Shown here: one piece after another, positions 1 to 6,786 of the stretch
Position numbering within the stretch: position 1 is the first letter of the stretch
Layout: the number at the start of each line of letters is the position of its first letter
Assembly (NCBI GenBank): GCA_947474875.1
Contig: CANJKY010000078.1
Coordinates: forward strand, 1-9,400
Length of the DNA: 9,400 nucleotides
Direction: 5' to 3'
Source of the DNA: Gemmataceae bacterium
GTDB lineage: Bacteria; Planctomycetota; Planctomycetia; Gemmatales; Gemmataceae
Made by a program: the position numbers and the translations under genes
The notes under the pieces: model-generated
What the model saw: only the letters and a program-made list of their open reading frames with translations
The model's database searches: none
Told to the model about the DNA's origin: nothing

Positions 1-113
1 AGGGTCGGCGAGACGCAGTCGAGCCGGGGAGAGGGGTGGTATTCCAGAACCCCTCTCCCGGCCCGGCTCGCTCCGCTCGACGGTCCACCCTCTCCCTCAA
101 GGGGAGAGGGAGT
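1..113. repeat. Inverted pair of palindromic intergenic repeats, locus 1
   Basis: Two copies of a palindromic element lie head to head. The left copy is cut by the window edge and ends around position 37. The right copy spans about 49-113. They share inverted arms at 23-37 and 49-62 (GCCGGGGAGAGGGGT against ACCCCTCTCCCGGC, one extra G). The right copy ends in a 9-bp stem with a 5-base loop (CCCTCTCCC 88-96, GGGAGAGGG 102-110). It contains TCGCTCCGCT (68-77), the reverse complement of AGCGGAGCGA at 8359-8368 in the second locus, which supports one repeat family. The right copy ends only 37 bases before the dsbD start, so the dsbD promoter may lie in or beyond it. Mobility or function is not shown by the sequence. 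Confidence 0.7.
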
Positions 114-149
114 AAGACACCTAAGGTCACTCCCCTCTCGGGGTTCGCC

Positions 150-2195
150 ATGCGCCTCTCCCTGTTGCTCCTGCTGGCCGTCGCCCCGGCGGTCGTCGCC
201 CAGCCGAAGGCCCGGAACTTCGCCGGTGTGGCCGCCGTCTCCGCCCGGTTCGAGCCGGCGTCCGCCAAGCCGGGCGAGAAGGTGAAGCTGCTCGTCACCG
301 TCACCCCGAAGCCCGACTCCTGGACCTACGCGATCACCCAGCCGAACGGCCAGCCGCCGAAGCTGACGCTGGCCCCGCCGAAGTCGGCAGCCGTCACGTT
401 CGACCCCGTGACCATCGCCGACCCGCCCGGCTGGAAGGACAAGCCCGGTGTCGAGGCCGGCGAGGTCGAGCGGTACTACCCGGTCCCGGTGACGTGGGAA
501 CTGTCCGGGACGGTGAACGCGGTGCCGCCGGGCAAGGCGGCGTTCGAATGGACCGGCACCCGCATCCAGGCGTGCAACAAGGACAACTGCTACAACTCGA
601 AGGCGTCCGACCTGCCGGTGCTCGAACTGGAGGTGCTGCCCGGTGGGAATGCGGAGACCTCGCCGCCCACCCCGCCGGTCCCGCCGAAGGAGGACACGTC
701 GGCCAAGCCGGCCGAATCCAAGTCCGCCGGCCCGCTGGTGAAGCAGTCCCGCACCGGGCTGCTCAGCTTCCTCGGGCAGGCGGCGTTCTGGGGGCTGGTG
801 TCGCTCATCACCCCGTGCGTGTTCCCGATGATCCCGATCACCGTCAGCCTGTTCCTCAAGCAGAGCAACCAGAGCGCGGCCGGGGCGGTGAAGCTGGCCC
901 TCGTCTACTGCGGCACCATCACCCTGGTGCTCGGGCTGTCGGCGGTACTGGTGCTGAGCGTGTTCGCCAAGCTGAGTGTCAACCCGATCACGAACGTCCT
1001 CCTCGCCCTGATGATGCTGGTGTTCGCCCTCAGCCTGTTCGGCTGGTTCGACATCCGCCTGCCGAACTTCCTGTTGAAAGGGGCGGAGTCGAAGCGGAAG
1101 CAGGGCGGGCTGGTGGGCACGGTGTTCGGGGCGGTGGCGTTCAGCATCGTCAGCTTCACCTGCGTGGCCCCGTTCCTGGGCGGGTTCGCCGGGCTGACCA
1201 CCTCCGGCGAGTACAGCCAGTTCGAACTGGTGCTCGGCGGGCTGACGTTCGGCGCGGCGTTCGCCTCGCCGTTCTTCGTCCTCGCCCTGTTCCCGACGCT
1301 GCTCAAAAAGCTGCCGCGGTCCGGCGGGTGGCTGGACACGGTGAAGGCGGTGATGGGGTTCCTGGAACTGGCCGCGGCGGTCAAGTTCGCCCGCACCGCC
1401 GAGAAGGTGTGGCTCGACCCGCCGGAGTACTTCACCTACGACGTCAGCCTGACCGCGTTCATCGTGCTGAGCATCGCCTGTGGGGTGTACCTGCTCGGCC
1501 TGTTCCGCCTGCCGCACGACGACGAGGAGCGGGGCAAGATCCACGTCCTGCGGCTGATGTTCGCGCTCGGGTTCCTCGGGCTGGGGGTGTACCTGCTGCC
1601 CGGGCTGTTCCGCGGGCCGGACGGCACCAGCCAGCGGCCGAAGGGGGTGGTGTTCGCCTGGGTGGACGCCTTCCTGCTGCCGGACAACGACCAGCCGACG
1701 GTGTTCCGGGGCGGCTCCGCCGAGGCGGCCACGGTGTGGTCCCGCGACCTGGACGCCGAGGTGAAGCGGATCGCCGGTGAGGTGAAGGCGTGGGAGGCGG
1801 GCGGGAAGAAGGGCGAGCCGCCGGCCAAGCGGTTCATCTTCGTCGACTTCACCGGTGAGACGTGTACCAACTGCAAGCTGAACGAGCGGAACGTGTTCCC
1901 CCAGCCGGCGGTGGCCGAGTTGCTCGGGAAGTACACGAAGGTGCAACTGTACACGGACATCGTGCCGAAGTTCCTGTACGGCGGGGCGGTGCCGTCCGAT
2001 GCGGAACGGGAGGCGGAGGCGGGGCGGAACAAGCAAATCCAGATCGACCGGTTCGGGTCGGAGCAACTGCCGCTGTACGTGCTGATCGAGCCGCAGGCGA
2101 CCGGCGAGGCGAAGGTGCTAGGGGTGTACGAAGAGGGGAAGATCAACAACGTGCCGGCGTTCGTCGAGTTCCTGCGGAAGCCGCTCGCCAAGTGA
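150..2195 (+). CDS. dsbD: Thiol:disulfide interchange protein DsbD (protein-disulfide reductase)
   Basis: This inner-membrane protein of 681 residues is predicted to carry electrons from cytosolic thioredoxin across the membrane to extracytoplasmic thiol proteins. All three DsbD modules are visible. After a signal peptide (MRLSLLLLLAVAPAVVAQ) comes an N-terminal immunoglobulin-like alpha domain with a C-x4-C pair (Cys142, Cys147). A Pro-rich linker (about 171-181) leads to a membrane domain of about eight helices (roughly 208-488) with the paired cysteines Cys223 (ITPCVFPMIP) and Cys338 (SFTCVAPF). The C-terminal thioredoxin-like domain has CTNC (Cys572-Cys575). The frame is open back to an ATG at 36, but that extension reads through the palindromic repeat and would bury the signal peptide, so ATG 150 is preferred. 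No convincing Shine-Dalgarno is seen. The next gene starts 76 bases downstream with no strong hairpin between, so the two may be cotranscribed. Confidence 0.93.
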   Translation: MRLSLLLLLAVAPAVVAQPKARNFAGVAAVSARFEPASAKPGEKVKLLVTVTPKPDSWTYAITQPNGQPPKLTLAPPKSAAVTFDPVTIADPPGWKDKPGVEAGEVERYYPVPVTWELSGTVNAVPPGKAAFEWTGTRIQACNKDNCYNSKASDLPVLELEVLPGGNAETSPPTPPVPPKEDTSAKPAESKSAGPLVKQSRTGLLSFLGQAAFWGLVSLITPCVFPMIPITVSLFLKQSNQSAAGAVKLALVYCGTITLVLGLSAVLVLSVFAKLSVNPITNVLLALMMLVFALSLFGWFDIRLPNFLLKGAESKRKQGGLVGTVFGAVAFSIVSFTCVAPFLGGFAGLTTSGEYSQFELVLGGLTFGAAFASPFFVLALFPTLLKKLPRSGGWLDTVKAVMGFLELAAAVKFARTAEKVWLDPPEYFTYDVSLTAFIVLSIACGVYLLGLFRLPHDDEERGKIHVLRLMFALGFLGLGVYLLPGLFRGPDGTSQRPKGVVFAWVDAFLLPDNDQPTVFRGGSAEAATVWSRDLDAEVKRIAGEVKAWEAGGKKGEPPAKRFIFVDFTGETCTNCKLNERNVFPQPAVAELLGKYTKVQLYTDIVPKFLYGGAVPSDAEREAEAGRNKQIQIDRFGSEQLPLYVLIEPQATGEAKVLGVYEEGKINNVPAFVEFLRKPLAK

Positions 2196-2271
2196 CCTTG
2201 CACCCGACCGTCGACCTGCTATTCCCCGCTCGCACGGCGGCCGGCACGGTCGCCGGCGGGGGTGCGCCATC

Positions 2272-2550
2272 ATGGGTCGGCTCGTCGGACTGCTCGCGGT
2301 GCTGGCGGCGGTCGGGTGTCAGAACAACAAGACGGCGGACTTCCGCCGGCCGAGGGTGGAGGAGTTCAACGCCCCGCCGGAAGAGGCACGGTACAACAAC
2401 CCGCCGGAGAGCAAGTACGTCAAGCGGCAGGAGCAGAAGGACCTGGCGTCGCAGATGGGGAGCAACGGGTCGATGGGGTCGTTCGACCCGAACGGCGGCG
2501 GGATGGGTGGGATGAACGGCGGCATGGGGTCGGGCGGCCGATCCCGGTGA
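2272..2550 (+). CDS. Small Met/Gly-rich putative lipoprotein
   Basis: This 92-residue protein has a short hydrophobic leader ending in LAAVGC, an imperfect lipobox with Cys16 as the candidate lipidated residue. The middle (about 25-52) is charged and Pro-rich, with PPEEARYNNPPESKY. The tail (62-92) is almost entirely Gly, Ser, Asn and Met, with five Met in about 24 residues. No enzyme motif is visible and I do not recognise the family. It is probably anchored to a membrane facing the periplasm. It follows dsbD by 76 bases on the same strand and is followed by a hairpin at 2557-2583, so it looks like the last gene of a dsbD unit. A link to thiol or metal handling would be inference from position and Met content only. 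The SD is weak (GGGGG about 9 bases before the ATG). Confidence 0.7.
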   Translation: MGRLVGLLAVLAAVGCQNNKTADFRRPRVEEFNAPPEEARYNNPPESKYVKRQEQKDLASQMGSNGSMGSFDPNGGGMGGMNGGMGSGGRSR

Positions 2551-2556
2551 TGTCTT

Positions 2557-2583
2557 GAGCGGCCGGCTTGACTCCGGCCGCTC
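2557..2583. terminator. GC-rich hairpin between convergent genes
   Basis: A perfect 10-bp inverted repeat (GAGCGGCCGG 2557-2566, CCGGCCGCTC 2574-2583) with a 7-base loop sits in the 47-base gap between the convergent stop codons of the small lipoprotein (2550) and the DUF1501 gene (2598). Position and symmetry suggest a bidirectional terminator. Neither side has a U tract, so a classical Rho-independent terminator is not demonstrated. Confidence 0.6.
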
Positions 2584-2597
2584 CGCTCCTGACCACC

Positions 2598-4037
2598 TCA
2601 CGCCAGGATGTCCTTCACCACCTCGCCGTGAACGTCGGTCAGGCGGTAGTCGCGGCCCTGGAATCGGAACGTCAGTTTGGTGTGCTCGATGCCGAGCAGG
2701 TGCAGGATGGTGGCTTGCAGGTCGTGGACGTGGACCGGGTTCTCGGTCACGCTGTACCCGATGTCGTCCGTCGCCCCGTGGATGTACCCCCGCTTCACCC
2801 CGCCGCCGGCCAGCCACATGGTGTAGGCGTCGATGTGGTGGTCGCGGCCGACGGATTCCCGCACCTCGCCCATCGGGGTGCGGCCGAACTCCCCGCCCCA
2901 GATGACCAGCGTGTCGTCGAGCAGCCCCCGCTGTTTCAGGTCTTTCACCAGCGCGGCGCTCGGCTGGTCCACCTCTTTGCAGATCTCCGGCAGGTGCTTC
3001 TGCAGGTTCTCGGTCGGCCCGCCGTGGTGGTCCCAGTTGGTGTGATAAAGCTGGATGAACCGCACCCCCCGCTCCACCAGCCGGCGGGCGAGCAGGCAGT
3101 TGGCCGCGTAGCTCGGCTTGCCCGGCTCCACGCCGTACATGCCGAGCGTCTTCGGGTCTTCCTGGCTCAGGTCCATCAGTTCCGGCGCGGAAGACTGCAT
3201 CTGGTACGCCGTCTCGTAGGCGGCGATACGGGTGAGGATCTCCGGGTCGCCGACGGCGGCGTGCCGCAGGCCGTTCAGATCCTTCACCGCGTCGATGAAC
3301 TCGCCCTGCTTCTTCGCGTCCACCCCCGGCGGACTTTTCAGGTCGAGGATCGGCGCCGGCCCCTTCAGGAATGGCACCCCCTGGCGCGACGACGGCAGGA
3401 ACCCGCTGCTCCACAGCGCCGCCCCGCCCCGCGGCCCCCGCGGGCCGGACTGCAACACCACGAACCCCGGCAGGTTGGTGCTGGTGCTGCCGATGCCGTA
3501 GGTCACCCACGACCCCATGCTCGGCCGGCCGAACTGCGGGCTGCCGGTGTTCACGAAGCACTTGGCCGGGCCGTGGTTGAATACGTCCGTCTTCATCCCC
3601 CGCACCCAGCACACGTCGTCCACGATGCCGCGGTGGTGCGGCAGCAGGTCGGACAGGTCCATCCCGCACTCGCCGTACTTCTCGAACGTGTGCTTGGTAC
3701 CCAGCACGTTCGGCGTGCCCTTCAGGAAGGCGAACCGCTTGCCGTCGATAAACGACTGCGGGGTCGGTTTCCCGCTCAGCTCGTTCAACATCGGCTTCGG
3801 GGTGAACAGTTCCAACTGGCTCGGCCCGCCGGCCATGAACAGGAAGATGACCGCCCGCGCCTTCGGCGTATGGTGGAACTGCTTCAGCATCCCGCCGGCC
3901 GGCTTGGGGGTCACGTCCGGCGCCCCCTGGGAATCGCGGGCTAACAGCGAGGCCAGGGCCACCGACCCGAGGCCGACGCCGCAGTCGCGGAAGAAGTGCC
4001 GGCGGGTGGCGGCCAACAGCGGCGGGGTGTCGGACAT
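2598..4037 (-). CDS. DUF1501 family exported protein (alkaline-phosphatase/sulfatase-like fold)
   Basis: This 479-residue protein belongs to the DUF1501 family, which is much expanded in planctomycetes and has an alkaline-phosphatase-like fold; its substrate is unknown. The N-terminus has a twin-arginine leader (TRRHFF, Arg12-Arg13, then a hydrophobic stretch 20-33), so export as a folded protein is expected. Family motifs in order are MAGGPSQLE (68-77), NHGP (154-157), RRLVERGVRFIQL (318-330), WDHHG (335-339), IWGGEFGRTP (379-388), GRDHH (397-401) and VHDLQATILHLLGI (437-450). The His/Asp/Glu residues in the last blocks resemble metal ligands of the superfamily. The frame is open well upstream, but ATG 4037 places the Tat motif properly; anything upstream is antisense to the aldehyde dehydrogenase. 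Family members usually follow a DUF1549/DUF1553 cytochrome-type gene in the same operon. None is adjacent here: the upstream neighbour is divergent. Confidence 0.92.
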   Translation of the reverse strand: MSDTPPLLAATRRHFFRDCGVGLGSVALASLLARDSQGAPDVTPKPAGGMLKQFHHTPKARAVIFLFMAGGPSQLELFTPKPMLNELSGKPTPQSFIDGKRFAFLKGTPNVLGTKHTFEKYGECGMDLSDLLPHHRGIVDDVCWVRGMKTDVFNHGPAKCFVNTGSPQFGRPSMGSWVTYGIGSTSTNLPGFVVLQSGPRGPRGGAALWSSGFLPSSRQGVPFLKGPAPILDLKSPPGVDAKKQGEFIDAVKDLNGLRHAAVGDPEILTRIAAYETAYQMQSSAPELMDLSQEDPKTLGMYGVEPGKPSYAANCLLARRLVERGVRFIQLYHTNWDHHGGPTENLQKHLPEICKEVDQPSAALVKDLKQRGLLDDTLVIWGGEFGRTPMGEVRESVGRDHHIDAYTMWLAGGGVKRGYIHGATDDIGYSVTENPVHVHDLQATILHLLGIEHTKLTFRFQGRDYRLTDVHGEVVKDILA

Positions 4038-4110
4038 GATCGCACCGGCGGGAATCGGTACGGTTGATCCTACACCATCAGGCCGGGGAATTGAACCGGG
4101 CAGTCGGCGC

Positions 4111-4139
4111 TTGACACCCCGCCCGGCCCGGCGTCCAAT
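4111..4139 (+). promoter_or_regulatory. Candidate sigma70-like promoter for the aldehyde dehydrogenase
   Basis: A perfect -35 hexamer TTGACA (4111-4116) is followed after exactly 17 bases by TCCAAT (4134-4139), matching 4 of 6 positions of the -10 consensus. Transcription would start about 30 bases before the ATG at 4176. It lies in the 138-base divergent region between the DUF1501 gene and the dehydrogenase. No equally good promoter is seen for the minus strand; TAGGAT (complement of 4071-4076) lacks a well-spaced -35. Confidence 0.45.
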
Positions 4140-4175
4140 GGCGGCGTTCGCCCTCTCCCCGAACGGAGTCTGCTC

Positions 4176-5684
4176 ATGGCCGCCACCGCCACCGCCCCGA
4201 CCAAAGCCCGCGTCACCCCGCCGAAGGTGAAGGCCGAGCAGCCGATGCTGATCGGCGGCAAGTGGGTGCCGAGCGTGTCCGGTAAGACGTTCCAGACGGT
4301 CGACCCGGCCACCGGCAAGACGATCTGCGAGGTGGCCGAGGGCGACAAGGCGGACATCGACCTGGCGGTGAAGGCGGCGCGGAAGGCGATGGACGGCCCG
4401 TGGGGGCGGATGAGCGCCGGCGAGCGGGGGCGGCTCATCAGCAAACTGGCCGACGCGGTCGAGAGCCACAAGGACGAGCTGGCGGCGCTGGAAACGCTGG
4501 ACAACGGCAAGCCGATCGCCGACAGCCTGGCCGCCGACCTGCCGCTCACCATCGACTGCTACCGGTACTACGCCGGCTGGGCGGACAAGAACCACGGGCA
4601 GACCATCCCGGTGACCGGCGACTACTTCTGCTACACCCGGCACGAGCCGGTGGGGGTGGTCGGGCAGATCATCCCGTGGAACTTCCCGCTCCTCATGCAG
4701 GCGTGGAAGTGGGGGCCGGCGCTGGCGTGCGGGAACACGCTGGTGCTGAAGCCGGCCGAGCAGACCCCGCTCACCGCCCTGCGGGTGGCGGAACTGGCGA
4801 CGAACGTGGGGTTCCCGGACGGCGTCATCAACGTGGTGCCCGGCTACGGCCCGACCGCCGGCGCCGCGCTGGCCGGCCACATGGACGTGGACAAGATCGC
4901 GTTCACCGGCGAGACGAGCACCGGCAAGCTCGTGATGACCGCGGCGGCGCAGTCGAACCTGAAGCGGGTGAGCCTGGAACTCGGCGGCAAGTCGCCGAAC
5001 GTGGTGTTCGCTGACGCCGACCTGGACGCGGCGGTGGAGGGGGCGTACTTCGGCCTGTTCTTCAACCAGGGGCAGTGCTGCGTGGCCGGCAGCCGGCTGT
5101 TCGTCGAGGAGAAGGTGTACGACCAGTTCGTCGAGAAGATGACGAAGAAGACGAAGGGGCGGCGGCTGGGCGACCCGTTCCACCCGGACACCGAGCAAGG
5201 CCCGCAGGTGAGCAAGGAGCAGCAGGACCGGGTGCGGGGGTACATCGAGGCCGGGAAGAAGGAGGGGGCGAAGCTGCTGGTCGGCGGGTCGGACGCGCCG
5301 TCGAGCCTGGCCGCCGCCCACGCCAACGGGTACTTCGTCGAGCCGACGGTGTTCACCGACGTGAAGGACGACATGAAGATCGCCCAGGAGGAGATCTTCG
5401 GGCCGGTGATGAGCATCCTGAAGTTCAAGGACGCGGCCGAGGTGATCGAGCGGGGCAACCGCACCTTCTACGGGCTGGCGGCGGCGGTGTGGACGAAGGA
5501 CGTGCAGAAGGCCATCCGCCTGAGCAACGCCCTGAAGGCCGGCACGGTGTGGGTGAACTGCTACGACGTGTTCGACGCCCGCGCCCCGTTCGGCGGGTTC
5601 AAGATGTCCGGCATCGGCCGCGAACTCGGCCAGTACGCCCTGCAACTGTACACCGAGGTGAAGACCGTCTACATGGCGGTGTGA
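4176..5684 (+). CDS. NAD(P)-dependent aldehyde dehydrogenase, class 1/2-like
   Basis: This 502-residue enzyme oxidises an aldehyde to the carboxylic acid with NAD(P)+ in the cytosol; the substrate cannot be read from sequence. The catalytic set is complete and falls at the same numbers as in human mitochondrial ALDH2: Asn169 (IPWNFP), Lys192 (LVLKPAEQTP), Glu268 (LELGGKSPN) and the nucleophile Cys302 in FNQGQCCVAGSR. The cofactor-binding Glu of EEIFGPV is at 406, about seven residues later than in ALDH2, consistent with a short insertion around SSLAAAHANG. The C-terminal block GGFKMSGIGRELG is intact. Similarity is to the retinal/betaine/acetaldehyde dehydrogenase branch. GGAG at 4165-4168, seven bases before ATG 4176, fixes the start. 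A GYD-domain gene follows after 58 bases. Confidence 0.96.
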   Translation: MAATATAPTKARVTPPKVKAEQPMLIGGKWVPSVSGKTFQTVDPATGKTICEVAEGDKADIDLAVKAARKAMDGPWGRMSAGERGRLISKLADAVESHKDELAALETLDNGKPIADSLAADLPLTIDCYRYYAGWADKNHGQTIPVTGDYFCYTRHEPVGVVGQIIPWNFPLLMQAWKWGPALACGNTLVLKPAEQTPLTALRVAELATNVGFPDGVINVVPGYGPTAGAALAGHMDVDKIAFTGETSTGKLVMTAAAQSNLKRVSLELGGKSPNVVFADADLDAAVEGAYFGLFFNQGQCCVAGSRLFVEEKVYDQFVEKMTKKTKGRRLGDPFHPDTEQGPQVSKEQQDRVRGYIEAGKKEGAKLLVGGSDAPSSLAAAHANGYFVEPTVFTDVKDDMKIAQEEIFGPVMSILKFKDAAEVIERGNRTFYGLAAAVWTKDVQKAIRLSNALKAGTVWVNCYDVFDARAPFGGFKMSGIGRELGQYALQLYTEVKTVYMAV

Positions 5685-5697
5685 CCGCAACACCCGA

Positions 5698-5724
5698 TGC
5701 CCGCGGGCGGCCCGCCCGCGGGCA
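5698..5724 (+). terminator. Strong 11-bp hairpin between ALDH and GYD genes
   Basis: GCCCGCGGGC occurs at 5699-5708 and again at 5714-5723. Because it is self-complementary the two copies form a 10-bp stem, extended by a T-A pair (5698, 5724), around a 5-base GGCCC loop. It starts 13 bases after the ALDH stop and ends 5 bases before the AGGA Shine-Dalgarno (5730-5733) of the next gene. It could attenuate transcription, protect the upstream mRNA 3' end, or modulate translation of the GYD gene. No U tract follows, so full termination is doubtful. Confidence 0.5.
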
Positions 5725-5742
5725 GCCCCAGGAACCGGCCCC

Positions 5743-6060
5743 ATGGTCCGCTACAAACTGTTGGTCAAGTACACCGAGATCGGCGCGGCGCAGATCCAGA
5801 ACACGGTCGCCCGGTCGGCCGCGTTCAAGCAGGCGGCGGCGGCCATGGGGGTGTTCGTCGAGGACCTGTTCTGGACGCTGGGCGAGTACGACGCCATCCT
5901 CACCCTGGCGAGCGAGGACGAGGAGACGATCGTCGCCCTGGTGGTGGAACAGTCCCGCCGCGGGTTCGTGCGGACGGTGCTGCTGCGGGCGTTCACCGAG
6001 GACGAGTTCGCGCGCATCCTGACGAAGCTGCCGTCCGCCCCGGTGGATTTGGACTTGTGA
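5743..6060 (+). CDS. GYD domain protein
   Basis: This 105-residue protein matches the small GYD family, a ferredoxin-like alpha/beta dimeric-barrel type of unknown biochemical role. The N-terminal strand YKLLVKYTEIG leads into a helix. The family signature follows as GEYDAILTLAS (Gly47-Tyr49-Asp50), then a second helix and VRTVLLRAFTEDEFARIL near the end, as expected for the family. No signal peptide or membrane segment is present, so it should be cytosolic. AGGA at 5730-5733 lies nine bases before the ATG. It sits 58 bases after the aldehyde dehydrogenase on the same strand, so the two may be coexpressed. Family assignment is by recalled motif. Confidence 0.8.
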   Translation: MVRYKLLVKYTEIGAAQIQNTVARSAAFKQAAAAMGVFVEDLFWTLGEYDAILTLASEDEETIVALVVEQSRRGFVRTVLLRAFTEDEFARILTKLPSAPVDLDL

Positions 6061-6064
6061 TTCT

Positions 6065-6118
6065 CGGGTGAACCGCGGGGAGTAAACCACCTGCGGGTTC
6101 ACACCCGCGGTTCACCCG
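6065..6118. terminator. 15-bp perfect inverted repeat at convergent gene ends
   Basis: CGGGTGAACCGCGGG (6065-6079) is exactly complementary to CCCGCGGTTCACCCG (6104-6118) across a 24-base loop. The loop contains an alternative hairpin, CTGCGGGT (6091-6098) with ACCCGCGG (6103-6110) and a 4-base TCAC loop, which shares bases with the outer stem. The element starts 4 bases after the GYD stop and ends 6 bases before the stop of the convergent lipoprotein gene, as expected of a bidirectional terminator. No U tract is seen. Confidence 0.65.
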
Positions 6119-6124
6119 GAACGG

Positions 6125-6754
6125 TCATGGCACTTTGATCTCGACCACCTCCTCGGTGGTCGAGTTGCCCACCCCGGCCACCTTGCTTTCCAGTCGCACC
6201 ATCCGGCCGGGGACGTCGCCGGACAGCCACGCCCTGGTCGGCATCGGCCCGGCCTCGGTCGAGTCCTGCCACTCGTACACCGTGGCGACGTACTCCTTCC
6301 CGACCGCTTTCACTGTCTCCTGGCCGGTCTTCTTCGCCTTCAGCGACGGCAGGCTCATCTGCTCGGCGGTCAGGCCGGGCGGCACCCGGAAAGTGGCCGG
6401 GTAGTCCAGCCGCATGGCCGGGTTCACCGTGGGCGGGGTGTTCGACCGCTCGACCGTGATCTGCATCTCCACCACCGCCTTTTGGTCGGTCAGTTCGACC
6501 AGCCGCACGACGGTGGTTTCCGTGACGGCGTCTTGACTGTTCTTGACCACCTTCTTCCGGGTGACGGCGGTGCCGACCGGGAACTTCTTCCAGTTGGCGT
6601 AGTCCTGGTTGTCGGCCACCGGCAGGTCGGCGGCCGGCGGCGAGGCGGTGGGTAACGCCGGCTGGGCGGCAGCCGGCGGGGGCTGCTGGGCGGGTCCGCC
6701 GCACCCGGCGGCGGCCACGGCGGCGCACAGGGTCAGGCCGATCGGGAGTCGCAT
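6125..6754 (-). CDS. Hypothetical lipoprotein, 209 residues
   Basis: I do not recognise this protein. A hydrophobic leader ends at AAAGC with candidate lipidated Cys18, followed by a Pro/Ala-rich low-complexity spacer (about 21-45). The remaining 160 residues form one probably beta-rich domain. It begins NWKKFPVGTAVTRKK and alternates hydrophobic and charged positions (TTVVRLVELTDQKAVVEMQITVE), ending with STTEEVVEIKVP. The opening tryptophan with FPVGT resembles short planctomycete secreted domains, but no function follows from this. The frame is open upstream of 6754, but that part crosses the 30-bp palindrome and the preceding gene, so the ATG directly before the signal peptide is used. 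No clear SD is seen. It lies 83 bases downstream of the 63-residue lipoprotein, separated by the palindrome, so it may be transcribed separately or by read-through. Confidence 0.8.
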   Translation of the reverse strand: MRLPIGLTLCAAVAAAGCGGPAQQPPPAAAQPALPTASPPAADLPVADNQDYANWKKFPVGTAVTRKKVVKNSQDAVTETTVVRLVELTDQKAVVEMQITVERSNTPPTVNPAMRLDYPATFRVPPGLTAEQMSLPSLKAKKTGQETVKAVGKEYVATVYEWQDSTEAGPMPTRAWLSGDVPGRMVRLESKVAGVGNSTTEEVVEIKVP

Positions 6755-6786
6755 GGGGATGGTCCGGGGATGAATAGGAATGAGAA

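Noticed and set aside
36..149. Upstream ATG extending dsbD by 38 residues.
   Set aside because: The extension is a translation of the palindromic repeat and would place the signal peptide inside the protein.
2568..3944. 458-codon plus-strand frame opposite DUF1501.
   Set aside because: It has no recognisable motif, is fully antisense to a complete family member, and is explained by codon-position GC bias.
4081..4110. Stretch GGGGAATTGAACCGGG resembling the T-loop end of a tRNA on the minus strand.
   Set aside because: No acceptor, D or anticodon arm of matching geometry can be drawn around it, and it lies in the promoter region of two genes.
4038..5744. Long open frame on the minus strand opposite the aldehyde dehydrogenase, continuous with the DUF1501 frame.
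   Set aside because: Its translation is Arg/His/Leu/Val-rich with no domain, and it mirrors a well-supported ALDH gene. The Tat leader at 4037 marks the true DUF1501 start. Stop-free antisense frames are expected at this GC content.
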